From Chrysaora quinquecirrha (Eukaryota; Cnidaria; Scyphozoa; Semaeostomeae; Pelagiidae): a stretch of DNA of 64,000 nt. Shown in pieces: positions 44,481 through 54,994 of this stretch; within the stretch, counting starts at the first letter, position 1, and every line of letters begins with the position of its first letter. The stretch covers positions 1 through 64,000 of the forward strand of contig JACTAT010000003.1 of assembly GCA_014526335.1 (NCBI GenBank). The letters run 5' to 3'. The notes below the pieces were generated by a model, which was not told where the DNA came from, searched no databases, and worked only from the letters and a program-made list of their open reading frames with translations. Made by a program: the position numbers and the translations under genes.

Positions 44481-44891
44481 AATTTATAAATTCATAGCGG
44501 TACGATGAATTTTAGTTAATTATTTGACGCCAAGCACCTCTCGCCAGCTTGCGCTAAAGCCGGTTCTGTGTTCTGTAAATATGAAAATTAAGTATTGACA
44601 TGTACAGGACGCGGAAACTTCAGCAGCTTTCACTCTGTTTACATTTCTGTGTGGTCCAAACACAGTAAATCTAAAATGGGCTCGTTATCCAATCGCAGTA
44701 CGGCATTTAGTCAGCTGACGAACTTTGACCAATCATAGAGCAAATCTGAGTTTCGTGCTCCTCACATGTCAATCAAACCGATACAAAAGAAACCTCCCAA
44801 ATTTCACCATGCACTCGATCAGATTTCGCACGGAAAACACAGAATCAGAGCTTCAGAATAATTTTGAACTTCAGAAAATTTTTATTGAATC
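44481..44891 (+). promoter_or_regulatory. 5' module (A) of tyrosine-recombinase element
   Basis: AATTTATAAATTCATAGCGG through CTTCAGAAAATTTTT recurs at 51,637-52,045, nearly unchanged. In both places it precedes the element interior, so it should contain the element promoter and 5' leader. Here it follows the LINE directly and the outermost ~200 bp seen at 51,437-51,636 are missing. Confidence 0.7.
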
Positions 44892-46376
44892 ATGCCTAAG
44901 CAAAAAAGTTCCGCAGCTCGACGCAGTAAAAGAACAGCTACTGTTGCCAGCACCGCAAGTTCTCGTCCAAATCGAGCTGAAGAGCAAGGTCTACAAGAAG
45001 ATGAGGGGATCGTGGAGAGCCAGAACGACGCTCACAACGCCCCAAGGGATAACGTTTCACCTCCTGGAATTCACTTAAACAGAGATCAGATGGAAGAAAT
45101 CCGTGGTATCATCTCAAAGACGGTTGAAGAGCAACTCTCAGCTGTTGCAAGCAAGGCTGCAAAAACCGCCGTCGATTTAGCTTTGGGGCAGAAGTCTACC
45201 ACACCAACATTGGCGAGTTTAGAAAGCATAGGAGTGACATCTGTTCCCGGGCAAGCAAGCCAGAATATCACAGTGAACGCCGTCGATGGTGGCTTCACAC
45301 TAGAGATACCTCCGGCCTATGTGAAAGCAATCCAAAATGGTTCAACGCTTTCGCCACTTAGCCCCATGGGCCGATCAATCTCCGCAGAAACTTCCCATGG
45401 ACATCTTGCAACTATGAACCGCGATCTCAATTTATACCTCTCGAATTCATTGGCTTCAAACACTAAAAAATCATACAGCGCAGGTGAAAAGCAGTTTCTT
45501 AACTTCTGTTTTGGTTTTAAACTTCATGAGCTAGGCCCAATATTACCCGCCAGCGAGGCAGTGCTGTGTTATTTTGCCGTTTTCCTAGCCAAATCCGTGA
45601 AACATGCCACCATCAAAAGCTACCTTTTTGCTGTCAAACATCTGCATCTGGAAAATAGCTTTAACCTGGATCTGGGAAAATGTCTTCGCTTACAATACGT
45701 ACTTAGGGGTATCAAAAGATATCAGGGAAAATCTAGCAAAATAAGACGCCCCATTACAATCGATCATCTGAAGTTGTTCTTTCATCTCCTTCAACCAAAC
45801 ATTACTGGTAACTTTGACAGCATCATGCTGTGGGCCGCCATCTGTCTGGCATTCTTTGGTTTCTTGCGTATAAGTGAATTTACCTGTACTCAGCCCCTCG
45901 ATTCACAAAAGAACTTGTCATTTTCGGATATTCAATTGCTTCCAACACCGAATAACCCTGCCCTTTTGAAGATTAATCTCAAGTCTTCAAAGACGGACCC
46001 ATTTAGAAAAGGGGTAACGCTCACAATAGGAAAGACAGACAATGAGGTCTGTGCTGTTCATGCCGTTCAAAGATATCTTCTTATTTCTCTGTATCAAGAA
46101 GGACCATTTTTTCGATATAAAACGGGCTCTCCTCTTTCAAGAACCTCTTTCACTCAAGATATCAGAGCATTATTATCCAAAAGCAGTCTTTCGTCATCTG
46201 AGTTTGCCGGTCACAGCTTTAGGATTGGTGCGGCCACCTCTGCCGCCGCGGCACAAATGCCCTCATGGCTAATAAAGACTCTTGGCCGCTGGACCTCCGA
46301 CTGCTATGAAGGCTACGTGAGAACCCCCGATTCAGTGCTAATATCGGCACCAAGAAAATTGATCCAAGGCCATTAA
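44892..46376 (+). CDS. Gag N-terminus fused to tyrosine recombinase, intact 494-aa ORF
   Basis: Residues 1-160 match the Gag head of the DIRS-order element at 37,636 (basic Ser-rich start; helix MEEIRGIISKTVEEQ; LASLESIG; GGFTLEIPPAYVKAI). Residues ~180-494 are a full recombinase: FLRISEF (R326), LKSSKTDP, HSFRIGAAT (H441, R444), GRW (W467), CYEGYVR (Y475 probable nucleophile, Y472 alternative). The zinc finger, RT and RNase H that should lie between are absent, yet the frame is unbroken. It is preceded by module A and followed by module B. Either an internally deleted or spliced-and-reinserted element, or a captured gene; the expected activity is DNA strand exchange. Confidence 0.85.
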   Translation: MPKQKSSAARRSKRTATVASTASSRPNRAEEQGLQEDEGIVESQNDAHNAPRDNVSPPGIHLNRDQMEEIRGIISKTVEEQLSAVASKAAKTAVDLALGQKSTTPTLASLESIGVTSVPGQASQNITVNAVDGGFTLEIPPAYVKAIQNGSTLSPLSPMGRSISAETSHGHLATMNRDLNLYLSNSLASNTKKSYSAGEKQFLNFCFGFKLHELGPILPASEAVLCYFAVFLAKSVKHATIKSYLFAVKHLHLENSFNLDLGKCLRLQYVLRGIKRYQGKSSKIRRPITIDHLKLFFHLLQPNITGNFDSIMLWAAICLAFFGFLRISEFTCTQPLDSQKNLSFSDIQLLPTPNNPALLKINLKSSKTDPFRKGVTLTIGKTDNEVCAVHAVQRYLLISLYQEGPFFRYKTGSPLSRTSFTQDIRALLSKSSLSSSEFAGHSFRIGAATSAAAAQMPSWLIKTLGRWTSDCYEGYVRTPDSVLISAPRKLIQGH

Positions 46377-46423
46377 TTCCTAGCTTCGTCTATGGGGATT
46401 ACACGGAGTGTAATTTGTGGCAG

Positions 46424-46589
46424 CAAGTGCTCCCTTTCCCAAGTTTCACACTTTTCTTCCCATAGACTTTGCCTTTTATATGGGCGCCGAGTACTTAGGG
46501 GCCTCACATCCCCCTCTGGTACTCGCCGGCCTCTAAGCGTACCAAAGCTTTGGGATATTACACCCCCCAATGTCTTTACGCTTAGCTAA
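46424..46589 (+). repeat. Right-end module (B) of tyrosine-recombinase element, copy 1
   Basis: GCAGCAAGTGCTCCCTTTCC through CTTTACGCTTAGCTAA recurs at 53,342-53,512. It contains short mirrored motifs (GGCGCCGAGTAC / GTACTCGCCGGCC; AAGCGTACC / TACGCTTA). It ends at TAA and is followed by ATACCAGTTAG (host-side sequence H). Likely the B half of split direct repeats as known for Ngaro/PAT-type elements. Confidence 0.7.
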
Positions 46590-46868
46590 ATACCAGTTAG
46601 ACAAGAAAGTTTAAGTGGGGTTAATACTCCAGGAGGGAACATGTTTTTATTTGGGGACCCAAACTTTGATGGAGTCCCCCCTCGGATTCCCTACTGTTAG
46701 TTAGCTGTCATAATGATTGACGTGTCGCAGTCCTTCCGTTTTATGATAATCATATTGGGTGGGCTACGACGTGCCTTCAGTCATTCAGTCATTCCTGCTC
46801 TTGGACACATGAGGCATCGTCAAGCTCAATCCTTTCCTTGACAATTCAGCAATTTTCAGTATGAAGTC
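46587..46868. repeat. Target-side sequence H, copy 1
   Basis: ATACCAGTTAGACAAGAAAG to ACAATTCAGCAATTT matches 50,860-51,128. At the second place it follows sequence G rather than module B, which is why H looks like the right flank of the insertion site. Confidence 0.75.
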
Positions 46869-47469
46869 TTTACATTGATCAACGAAGATTCATCATGGTT
46901 TCGTGAATGTCTTCCTCCAATTTTGCTAGATGTTTTTGCCTGGTGTATTCGGTGAGTTCGTTCCATGCTATTGCTAGGATTGTGTATTTTTACAAAGACT
47001 TGCAGAATTTTCATAAAGCTTCAACAGCTTTGCCAAGTTTTCCCGTCATTGTTTTCTGCTCTTTTTTCTCGAGGGATTGTTTTCAATAATTTCCTCCATT
47101 TAGCATTTTCAGCTAGTGAGCGTTGCCTTGCGCAGAAAATGCAGGACAGGGCAAAACGGGGTAGAATAATTTGAGCGAGGATTTCTCGATACCGTAAGCT
47201 GCGAGTTAGCTAAATTTCCTAATGGAACGTTACAGGATAAATTCGACAGAGTGAATTCGTATTTTATTGTGGATTTGTAATTTTGAACAATTCCTATAAA
47301 GAAATAGTTGCTTTTCCTCACGAAATTAGTCCAACTGACTTTACGCACTTCTCAGTCATAACAGCGTGAAGAACCCCTAAGGCTTAGGGAAGTACAGCGG
47401 AACGGAGCTTTTCAGCTCCTTGCAATGCCTTTTCCTTTGCCAGTCTGTGGCGTTAGTTTTATAAACCGG
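46869..47469. other. No recognisable gene
   Basis: Minus-strand frames contain fragments such as ENAKWRKLLKTIPREKR, but stops are frequent and I cannot assign them. No repeat structure was noticed apart from AT-rich tracts. Confidence 0.3.
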
Positions 47470-49283
47470 GTTTTTTTTAAAGGCCCTTTTTATTTAAAAA
47501 AGGGGTTTTTTTTGGGGGGGGTTTTTTTTTTAAAAGGGCCAAAATTTTTTAAAATTTCTTTGGGGGGGGGGGGTTTTTTTTTTTTTTAAAAAGGGAAAAC
47601 CAAAGGAAATTTTTTAAATTTTTTTTTTTTTTTTTTTTTTTTTTTGGGTTTAAAAAAAAAAAAGGGGAAAAAATTCTTTTGTTTTTTTTTTAAAAAAAAA
47701 AAATAAAAAAAATTTGGGGAAAAATTTTTTGAAACAAAAATTTTTTTAAAAAACCCCAAAAAAATTTTTTTTCCTTTTTTTTGGGGGGGGGGAAAAAATT
47801 TAATTTTTGGGGGGTTTTTCCCCCAATTTTAAAAACCCCGGGGGGGTTTTGGGAAAAAATTTTGGGGGGGTTAGGGGGGGGCCCCCAGGGAAAAAAAAAA
47901 AAGGGGGAAAATTTTTTAAAAAAAAATTTTCCGGTTTTTCAAAAAAAACCCCAAAACCCAAGGTTTAAAAAAAAAAAAGGGAAAAAATTTTAAAAGGTTA
48001 AAAATTTTAATTCCCCCTTTTGGGTTTAAAATTAAAAAAAATTTTTTGGGCCCAAAAAAATTTTAAAGGGTTTAAAAGGTTTTTTCCCCCCCCCTTTTTT
48101 TTTTTTTTGGTTTTCCCCAAAAGGTGGGGGAAATTTTTTAAAAAAAGGGGGTTTTTTTGGGGTTTGGGGGCCCTTTTGGGGGGGGGGGGGGGGGGGGGGG
48201 AAAAAAGGGGGGGGGGCCCCCCCAAACCCCAAATTTTTTGGGGGTTTTGGGAAATTTGGGTTTTTAAAAGGGGGGAAAAAAGGGGTTTTTGGGGAAAAAA
48301 GGGGTTTAAACAAAATTTTTTTTCCCCCCAAAAAAAAAGGAAAAGTTTTTGGGAAAAAATTTTTTGGGGGGTTTTGGGAAAAATTTAAAAAATTAATTTT
48401 TTTTTTTTTTTTTAGGGAAAAATTTTTGGGGGGGCCCCCGGGGAAAAGGGGGCCCTTTCCTTTTAAAATTTTTGGGGGGGTTTTTTTTTGGGGTTTTTTT
48501 CCTTTTTTTCCCCAGCTTTTTTTAAACCCCAAAATTTGGGCCCCCTTTTTTTTGTTTTTTTGGGGCCCGGAAAAAAAGGGGTTTTGGGGGGGTGGGAAAT
48601 TTTTTTTTGGGGGGGTTTGGGGAAAAAAAACCCTTTTGGGGGCCCCGGGGGGGAAATTTAAAAAATTTGGGTTAAAGGGGAGGGGGAAAAAATTTTTTGG
48701 GTTTAAATTTTTAAAAAAAAAAAAATTTAACCTTTTTTTTGGGGGGAAAAAAATTTAAAAGGGGTTTTTGGAAAAATTTTTCCCCAAAATTTTTGGTTCC
48801 TTTTTGGTTTGGGGGGGGGGGAAAAAAAAAAAACCCCCCCAATTCCCCCAAAAAAAATTTTAAAAAAAAAATTTTTGGTTTTGGGGAAACCCAAATTTTT
48901 AAAAAAGGGGGGGGAAAATTTTTTTAAATTTTAAAAAATGCCCGGGGGGCCTTTAAAATTTTTAAAAGGGGCGGGAAAATTTGGCCCCAAGCCATTCCTT
49001 AACCCCCCCCCCTTTTAAAAAAATTTATTTTAAAAAGGGGGGCCCAAAAATTTTTTTTTTCCCTTTTTTTTCCCCCCAAACAAAAAATTTTAAAAAAAAA
49101 AATTTTTTTTTTGGGCCCAAAAAGAAACCCCAAAAACCCCTTTTTAAAAATTTTTAAAAATTTTAATTTTTTTTTCCCCCCCCCCCCATTTTCCCCCCCC
49201 AAAAAAATTTTAAAAAAGGGAAAAAAACCCAAAGGCCCCTTTTTAAAAAAAGGGGGGTTTTTTTCCTTTTTAAAAAAAAAAGC
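47470..49283. other. Homopolymer-inflated sequence, probable assembly artefact
   Basis: Same texture as 21,213-23,170: runs of 3-25 identical bases, no codon structure, abrupt edges (after TTTATAAACCGGG and before GCAAACGATATTGC). ORFs rich in Gly/Lys/Phe/Pro here are meaningless. Confidence 0.8.
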
Positions 49284-49376
49284 AAACGATATTGCTCTCG
49301 GTGCAGAAGATGTGGAACCTAAGAAGAAAACATTGAACACTTGCGGAATGCCCTATTTTCTCAAATGAATGTGTAA

Positions 49377-49428
49377 AAAAAACAAACAAACAAACAAACA
49401 AACAAACAAACAAACAAACAAAGAAACA
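49377..49428. repeat. (CAAA)n microsatellite
   Basis: About eleven CAAA units, after a short normal stretch that could be the 3' end of a retroelement. Confidence 0.85.
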
Positions 49429-49539
49429 ATTTTGCTCGGAGAAGATGATGAAAAAACACTAATTGACATTAGGTTCCGAAATGGAGACCAGGCCCTAATT
49501 TAGTTTACTTCGTTTTAAAGACGAGCTTGTTACCGCAAG

Positions 49540-50480
49540 GGGACCTTGGTTTTAGTCAGCTCAAGGGCGACAATGCGACTCACTCTTCAGTACCAGAGGA
49601 ACTTGGTCAGCTCAAGGGACTTGGGGTGTTTCAGTCCAAATGGGGCTCTTAAGACGCCATAACGGCTAATTTTTTCAGGACCAGATGAACTTGTTCCGCT
49701 CAAGGGCCCTGGTTATTTTCAGCCCAGATGGGGCTCTTAAGACGCCCAGTACCATTACCTTTTCAGGGTCAGAGGAGCTCGTTTAGCTCGAGGGGACCCC
49801 ATGTATTCTCAGCCCAAGGGCTGCTGTATTATGCCCATCGTGGCTTGTATTTCATGAGCTTGTTTAGCTCAAGAAGGCCCAGATTGGTTTCAGCCCAAGG
49901 ACGGCTCTTAGATGCCCTTGAGGGGTAAGTTTTTCCATGGCTTTATGAGCGTAATACGCTCGAGAAGATCCGTTTGTGTTCAACCCAAGGGTGGCTCTAA
50001 GATGCCCGTGTTAGGTAAGTTTGCATGGCTTCATGAGCTTGATAAGCTCGAGAAGGCCCCGTTTGTTTTTAGCCCAAGGGTGGCTGTAAAATGCCCGTGA
50101 TAGAGAAGTTTTTTCATGCCTTCATGAGCTTCATTGGCTCGAAAAGGGTCCATTTGTTTTTTAGCCCAAAGGTGGCTCTAAAAATGCCCGTGATGGGTAA
50201 GTTTTTTCATGGCTTTGTGAGCTTAATTAGCTCGAGAAAGGTCCGTTTTAGCCCAAAGGTGGCTCTAAGATGCCCGTGATGGGTAAGTTTTTTTTCATAG
50301 CTTCATGAGCTTAATTAGCTCGAGAGGCTCTCTGCGCTCCAGCCCAGAGGTGGCTATAATTTGCCCATGGTGGCTTTTCATGGCCGAGGTGAGCTTGTTA
50401 AGCTCGAGGTGGCCTTTGTGTGTTTTAGCCCAATGGTGGCTATATCAAGCCCGAAGGTGGCTTATGTATTTCAATATCAG
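49540..50480. repeat. ~110-bp degenerate satellite, 8-9 units
   Basis: Units share (G)AGCTTGTTTAGCTCGAG, TTAGCCCAAGGGTGGCTCT and AGATGCCCGTGATGGGTAAG. The first units (49,540-49,750) are more diverged than the later ones. Frames such as MPVMGKFFHGF are repeat by-products. Confidence 0.85.
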
Positions 50481-50705
50481 CACGTGGGTTGCTGGTATTT
50501 CTGCTTGCTTTTCTATAGCTTTATTACATTCTCTGTCTTCTTTTTCAGCTTTGCTTTACTTTACTTTACTTCGTTGACTTCCTTCAATTCCTTGTTTTTG
50601 TCCACGTCCACTGGGGGATAATCGGACATTCTTGTATTTAGGTAGCCTCTAGATAGGTAGATAGGTTAGGGTTCTCGGTGATTGTGGTGGGTACACTTCG
50701 TGTCC

Positions 50706-51128
50706 TCTGGCCGGAAATTGTATTTCCCATCCAATCACCGATGTATAGCGGTAGGTTGGAATTCAGGCAGTTTAAGGGCCGATGCACTGACGCCCACTTC
50801 CTGAAAACATTGAAGTTATTCATCAATATTATCTTGTAAGTATCCCTCATGGTAAGTATTAAATACCAGTTAGACAAGAAAGTTTAAGTGGGGTTAATAC
50901 TCCAGGAGGGAACATGTTTTTATTTGGGGACCCAAACTTTGATGGAGTCCCCCTCGGATTCCCTACTGTTAGTTAGCTGTCATAATGATTGACGTGTCGC
51001 AGTCCTTCCGTTTTATGATAATCATATTGGGTGGGCTACGACGTGCCTTCAGTCATTCAGTCATTCCTGCTCTTGGACACATGAGGCATCGTCAAGCTCA
51101 ATCCTTTCCTTGACAATTCAGCAATTTC
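50706..51128. repeat. G-H sequence, uninterrupted (empty-site-like)
   Basis: G (GGCCGGAAATTGTATTTCCC.. to CATGGTAAGTATTAA) is joined directly to H (TAAATACCAGTTAG..) at 50,860-50,862. G occurs again at 51,287-51,437, where it is joined to the left end of the tyrosine-recombinase element; H occurs again at 46,587, joined to the right end. G resembles sequence at 62,865-63,020, so G-H may itself belong to an interspersed repeat. Confidence 0.75.
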
Positions 51129-51286
51129 CCTCCCACCCGCCCTGTTATGTAGCCTTTGCCTTCTACATTACTAGGCCCGTTGGACTTATTTTGGATTTCT
51201 CTGCATTATCTCCCTGCTCTACTACTCTCTGCCTCATATCTTCCCTATTCCCGCGGCTCTTTCTCCGTGGTGACTGGTGCATTGGC
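51129..51286. other. Spacer between two G copies
   Basis: Unique pyrimidine-rich sequence; no feature seen. Confidence 0.3.
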
Positions 51287-51437
51287 CGGAAATTGTATTT
51301 CCCATCCAATCACCGATGTATAGCGGTAGGTTGGAATTCAGGCAGTTTAAGGGCCGATGCACTGACGCCCACTTCCTGAAAACATTGAAGTTATTCATCA
51401 ATATTATCTTGTAAGTATCCCTCATGGTAAGTATTAA
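51287..51437. repeat. Target-side sequence G, copy 2
   Basis: Same ~150 bp as 50,706-50,862, ending CATGGTAAGTATTAA and followed directly by the left end CACGTATAAAAAAG of the element. Confidence 0.75.
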
Positions 51438-53697
51438 CACGTATAAAAAAGAACTTATGTTTTGCATAATCTCATTCATCCCAGTGCGCGAAATCTTCAC
51501 ACTGGATGGGATTATGGGAAGCAGAACGGGGGGGAGAGCTTCTTGCCACGAGCCACTTCCGTGTACTCCCACAAATCGTTGTTGTTTATTCTTGTTTTAT
51601 CTGTTCTGGTATTCAGAATTCTGCGCGGCGAACAATAATTAATTTATAAATTCATAGCGGTACGATGAATTTTAGTTAATTATTTGACGCCAAGCACCTC
51701 TCGCCCAGCTTGCGCTAAAGCCGGTTCTGTGTTCTGTAAATATGAAAATTAAGTATTGACATGTACAGGACGCGGAAACTTCAGCAGCTTTCACTCTGTT
51801 TACATTTCTGTGTGGTCCAAACACAGTAAATCTAAAATGGGCTCGTTATCCAATCGCAGTACGGCATTTAGTCAGCTGACGAACTTTGACCAATCATAGA
51901 GCAAATCTGAGTTTCGTGCTCCTCACATGTCAATCAAACCGATACAAAAGAAACCTCCCAAATTTCACCATGCACTCGATCAGATTTCGCACGGAAAACA
52001 CAGAATCAGAGCTTCAGAATAATTTTGAACTTCAGAAAATTTTTCCCACCCACCCCCAAATTCCCAGTGCGGCTACTTCTCCAACTCACATGACCGAGCT
52101 GGTATTTTAATTCAGGCTGGACTATTCTATTTTCTTTATTTTACACGTATGTTATCATCTGCTTGATTTTATATTATAATTAAAGTATGCATGATTGAGC
52201 TAATTCTGGACATTATGAGGAACTTTGCAATTCGTAGTGCTTGTTTAATATTATTTTTTCTGTGTTTCAGTTAGATTATGATATGATAGCCTGTCTTGTT
52301 TCAGTTGTTTTATGACATGATAAATTTGAAGTGGTTCTCGGCTCTGAATCTTGCACCCCCCCCTTTGCCACTCCCACAAATATGTTCTTTTCACGCATTG
52401 CACAATGATGAAATCAGGATGAAATTATTGTGAGGCAGAAAATCTCACTGCTAAGAGGTTCTTTCAGCACATCAGTGCCAGGTTTTTGAGCTGTTCACCT
52501 CGCGTTGAGGTTCCTTCTACCACCCTCTACGCATAGGAACATGTCTCCGCATCGACGCGTTACGACAGCGGTACTGTCACCTATCGTATCTCCGATGCTC
52601 CAAAATTGATGTACAGGCATTTTATTATATTTCACACGAGGCTGCTTCATTCGTGTTGAGGACCACCCTTCACCCTCTTCACAATGTTTGCATGTCTCGG
52701 CATGCAGTGCCGCCAGGGCCTTCACACCCCCTGCCACTGTTATGCTCTAACGAGGCCCCCTTTTTCTACGATTCCTGGAGCTGTCCGACTCGCTTTGAGG
52801 TTTCTTCTGCCCTCCTCTTAGTGATACGACACGTCTCTGCATCGACGCGTTACGACAGCGGTACTGTCACCTATCGTATCTCCGATGCTCCAAAATTGAT
52901 GTACAGGCATTTTATTATATTTCACACGAGGCTGCTTCAACATGTCTCTGCATCGACGCGTTACGACAGCGGTACTGTCACCTATCGTATCTCCGATGCT
53001 CCAAAACGGATGTACAGGCATTTTAATATATTTCACACGAGGCTGCTTCATTCGTGTTGAGGACCACCCTTCACCCTCTTCACATGACATGACTGCCCGT
53101 CTCGTCACCCAGGGCTGCAGGGCCTTAACACCCCCTGCAACTGTGTGCTTTAAAAATTGCCTAAAAAATTTTAACGAACGCCTGAAGACGATAAATAAGA
53201 ACACTGGGCGACCGCCGATCAAAAGGTTTAAGTTGATAGAAAAGACGTATCCTCAATAAATATTCAAATCACATTGAGTCCAATCCTGCTGAAAAAGTGT
53301 TCAAATTTTGAAAGGCTGAACATTCTTAGTAAAGTTCCGAGGGCAGCAAGTGCTCCCTTTCCCAAGTTTCACACTTTTCTTCCCATAGACTTTGCCTTTT
53401 ATATGGGCGCCGAGTACTTAGGGGCCTCACATCCCCCTCTGGTACTCGCCGGCCTCTAAGCGTACCAAAGCTTTGGGGTATTACACCCCCCAATGTCTTT
53501 ACGCTTAGCTAACACGTATAAAAAAGAACTCATGTTTTGCATAATCTCATTCATCCCAGTGCGCGAAATCTTCGGGAAACAAAACGGGGAGAGCTTCTTG
53601 CCAGGAGCCACTTCCGTGTACTCCCACAAATCGTTGTTGTTTATTCTTGTTTTATCTGTTCTGGTATTCAGAATTCTGCGCGGCGAACAATAATTAA
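51435..53697 (+). mobile_element. Non-autonomous tyrosine-recombinase retrotransposon derivative
   Basis: Left terminal repeat I (51,437-51,640), module A (51,637-52,045), a non-coding interior with tandem repeats (52,046-53,341), module B (53,342-53,512) and then a second copy of I (53,512-53,697). A at the left and B-I at the right fit the A1...B1-A2 part of split direct repeats; the expected final B2 is missing. The two I copies differ by a ~20-bp replacement near 51,500. No Gag, RT or recombinase is encoded; the same A and B modules flank the coding element at 44,481-46,589, which could act in trans. Confidence 0.65.
52540..53060. repeat. ~112-bp tandem repeat inside the non-autonomous element
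   Basis: GCATCGACGCGTTACGACAG.. to CACGAGGCTGCTTCA occurs at 52,550-52,650, 52,838-52,940 and 52,951-53,050, the last two adjacent. The shared GTGTTGAGGACCACCCTTCA follows the first and third. Confidence 0.85.
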
Positions 53698-54110
53698 CTT
53701 TTTCATTTACTTGATAGAGACTCATTTCATTTAATCATTTTAAACAAAAATAAGCCAACTAGGTCTGGACAGGATAAAATTCCGTAAAAACATCCACTAT
53801 ATACTAATATTTTCCTTAGAACATATTAAATTTTAACATAAAACCAAGAGCAATTCAAAACACGTCTTTCCTTCACAATTACGGAAGTCGATGTGACCGG
53901 TATACCTGACCTTATACCTATTTTCCATTCTTCAAACATAAAAATCGTGAAAATGGAGACCTTTCCATGATCAACATCTAGTTATGCCACAGGAAGCCCA
54001 AACTGGAATGTGTCGTAAAAAAGCAATTCAAACACAAATAACATGTGTTACATAAAAAAGAATTTAGTTGAATTGTATTGGCGTCAAATTATGAGCATTG
54101 AAGTGAATTG

Positions 54111-54623
54111 CTATAGTGTTGACGATTTGTATTCTATATAATATGTATATATGTATATATGTATATATATATACAAGGAGCGCAAGTTATTTTCGAACGA
54201 ATCGCCAGCAACTGTTTTATTTTCGCCCGTATCGCACCAATTAATGTTTGAAACATGCAAATAAATATCATGCATCACCACCAGATATTTAAAGCCTCTT
54301 GGTGCAGACTCGATTGGGCCCATAATATCAATGCTCAACTCCTTCCAGGGACTATCTGGAAAAGGAGTAGGTTTCAATGGTACTGTTGACTGAGAAGCTG
54401 ATTTATCAGAATTTGCGCAAGCAATGCAATTTCTAACATAGCCCTCACAATGTTCATCTACTTTAGGCCACCAAGCTACCGCCCTTATTCTTTGCTTGCA
54501 TTTAACTATGCCAAAATGACCCTCATGTATTAATTGTAGCACTTGTCCTTGTAACGATGCCGGTATTACTGCCCTTGTCTCCCTTCGAAGGCACTGATCT
54601 CCCCACAAGTACGGTTTGAACAA
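54111..54623 (-). pseudogene. Ty3/gypsy-type integrase fragment
   Basis: A 170-codon frame with a complete HHCC zinc-binding domain (H-x3-H in IHEGHFGIVKC, C-x2-C in RNCIACAN) followed by the start of the integrase core, PWKELSIDIMGP, with the first core Asp. The core stops after ~40 residues where the sequence changes, and the frame runs out through a (TA)n microsatellite. No RT, Gag or LTR pair is adjacent, so it is an isolated remnant. Confidence 0.75.
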
Positions 54624-54994
54624 TTACAACAACAAATATTCTCAAATTACAATTTTGCATTGAGTTGAATTAATCGCGAAGGCAGCGAAAACTACGACAC
54701 ATGTTAAGGATGAATTTATTAAGTCAAGACCAGTCCTAAGATATCTGCAGGAGTGAGGGGCTCGCGCAGTTCGCAAGGAACTCTTTCGAAGTAAACAAGA
54801 TCCCTTAATACATTGTTCATTTACTTAAGATTTTTAGAAAGACACTTGAGAAGGTGAACTTTTCGTTGACCTGAGAATTCTGTGTGTGTGTGTGTCTTTT
54901 GGATAGCATATGCTGCTCCTATGACAGCGCAAACTTAAATTATTATTTCTACACAGTAACGCATAATATATATTTTACAAGATCTTAATAGAAA

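Noticed and set aside
44725..45078. 117-codon plus frame upstream of the Gag-recombinase start
   Set aside because: Different frame overlapping the true ORF and the element leader; the leader part is repeated at 51,886 without the ORF.
47781..49368. Open frames in the second homopolymer stretch
   Set aside because: Same reason; no domain and no normal codon use.
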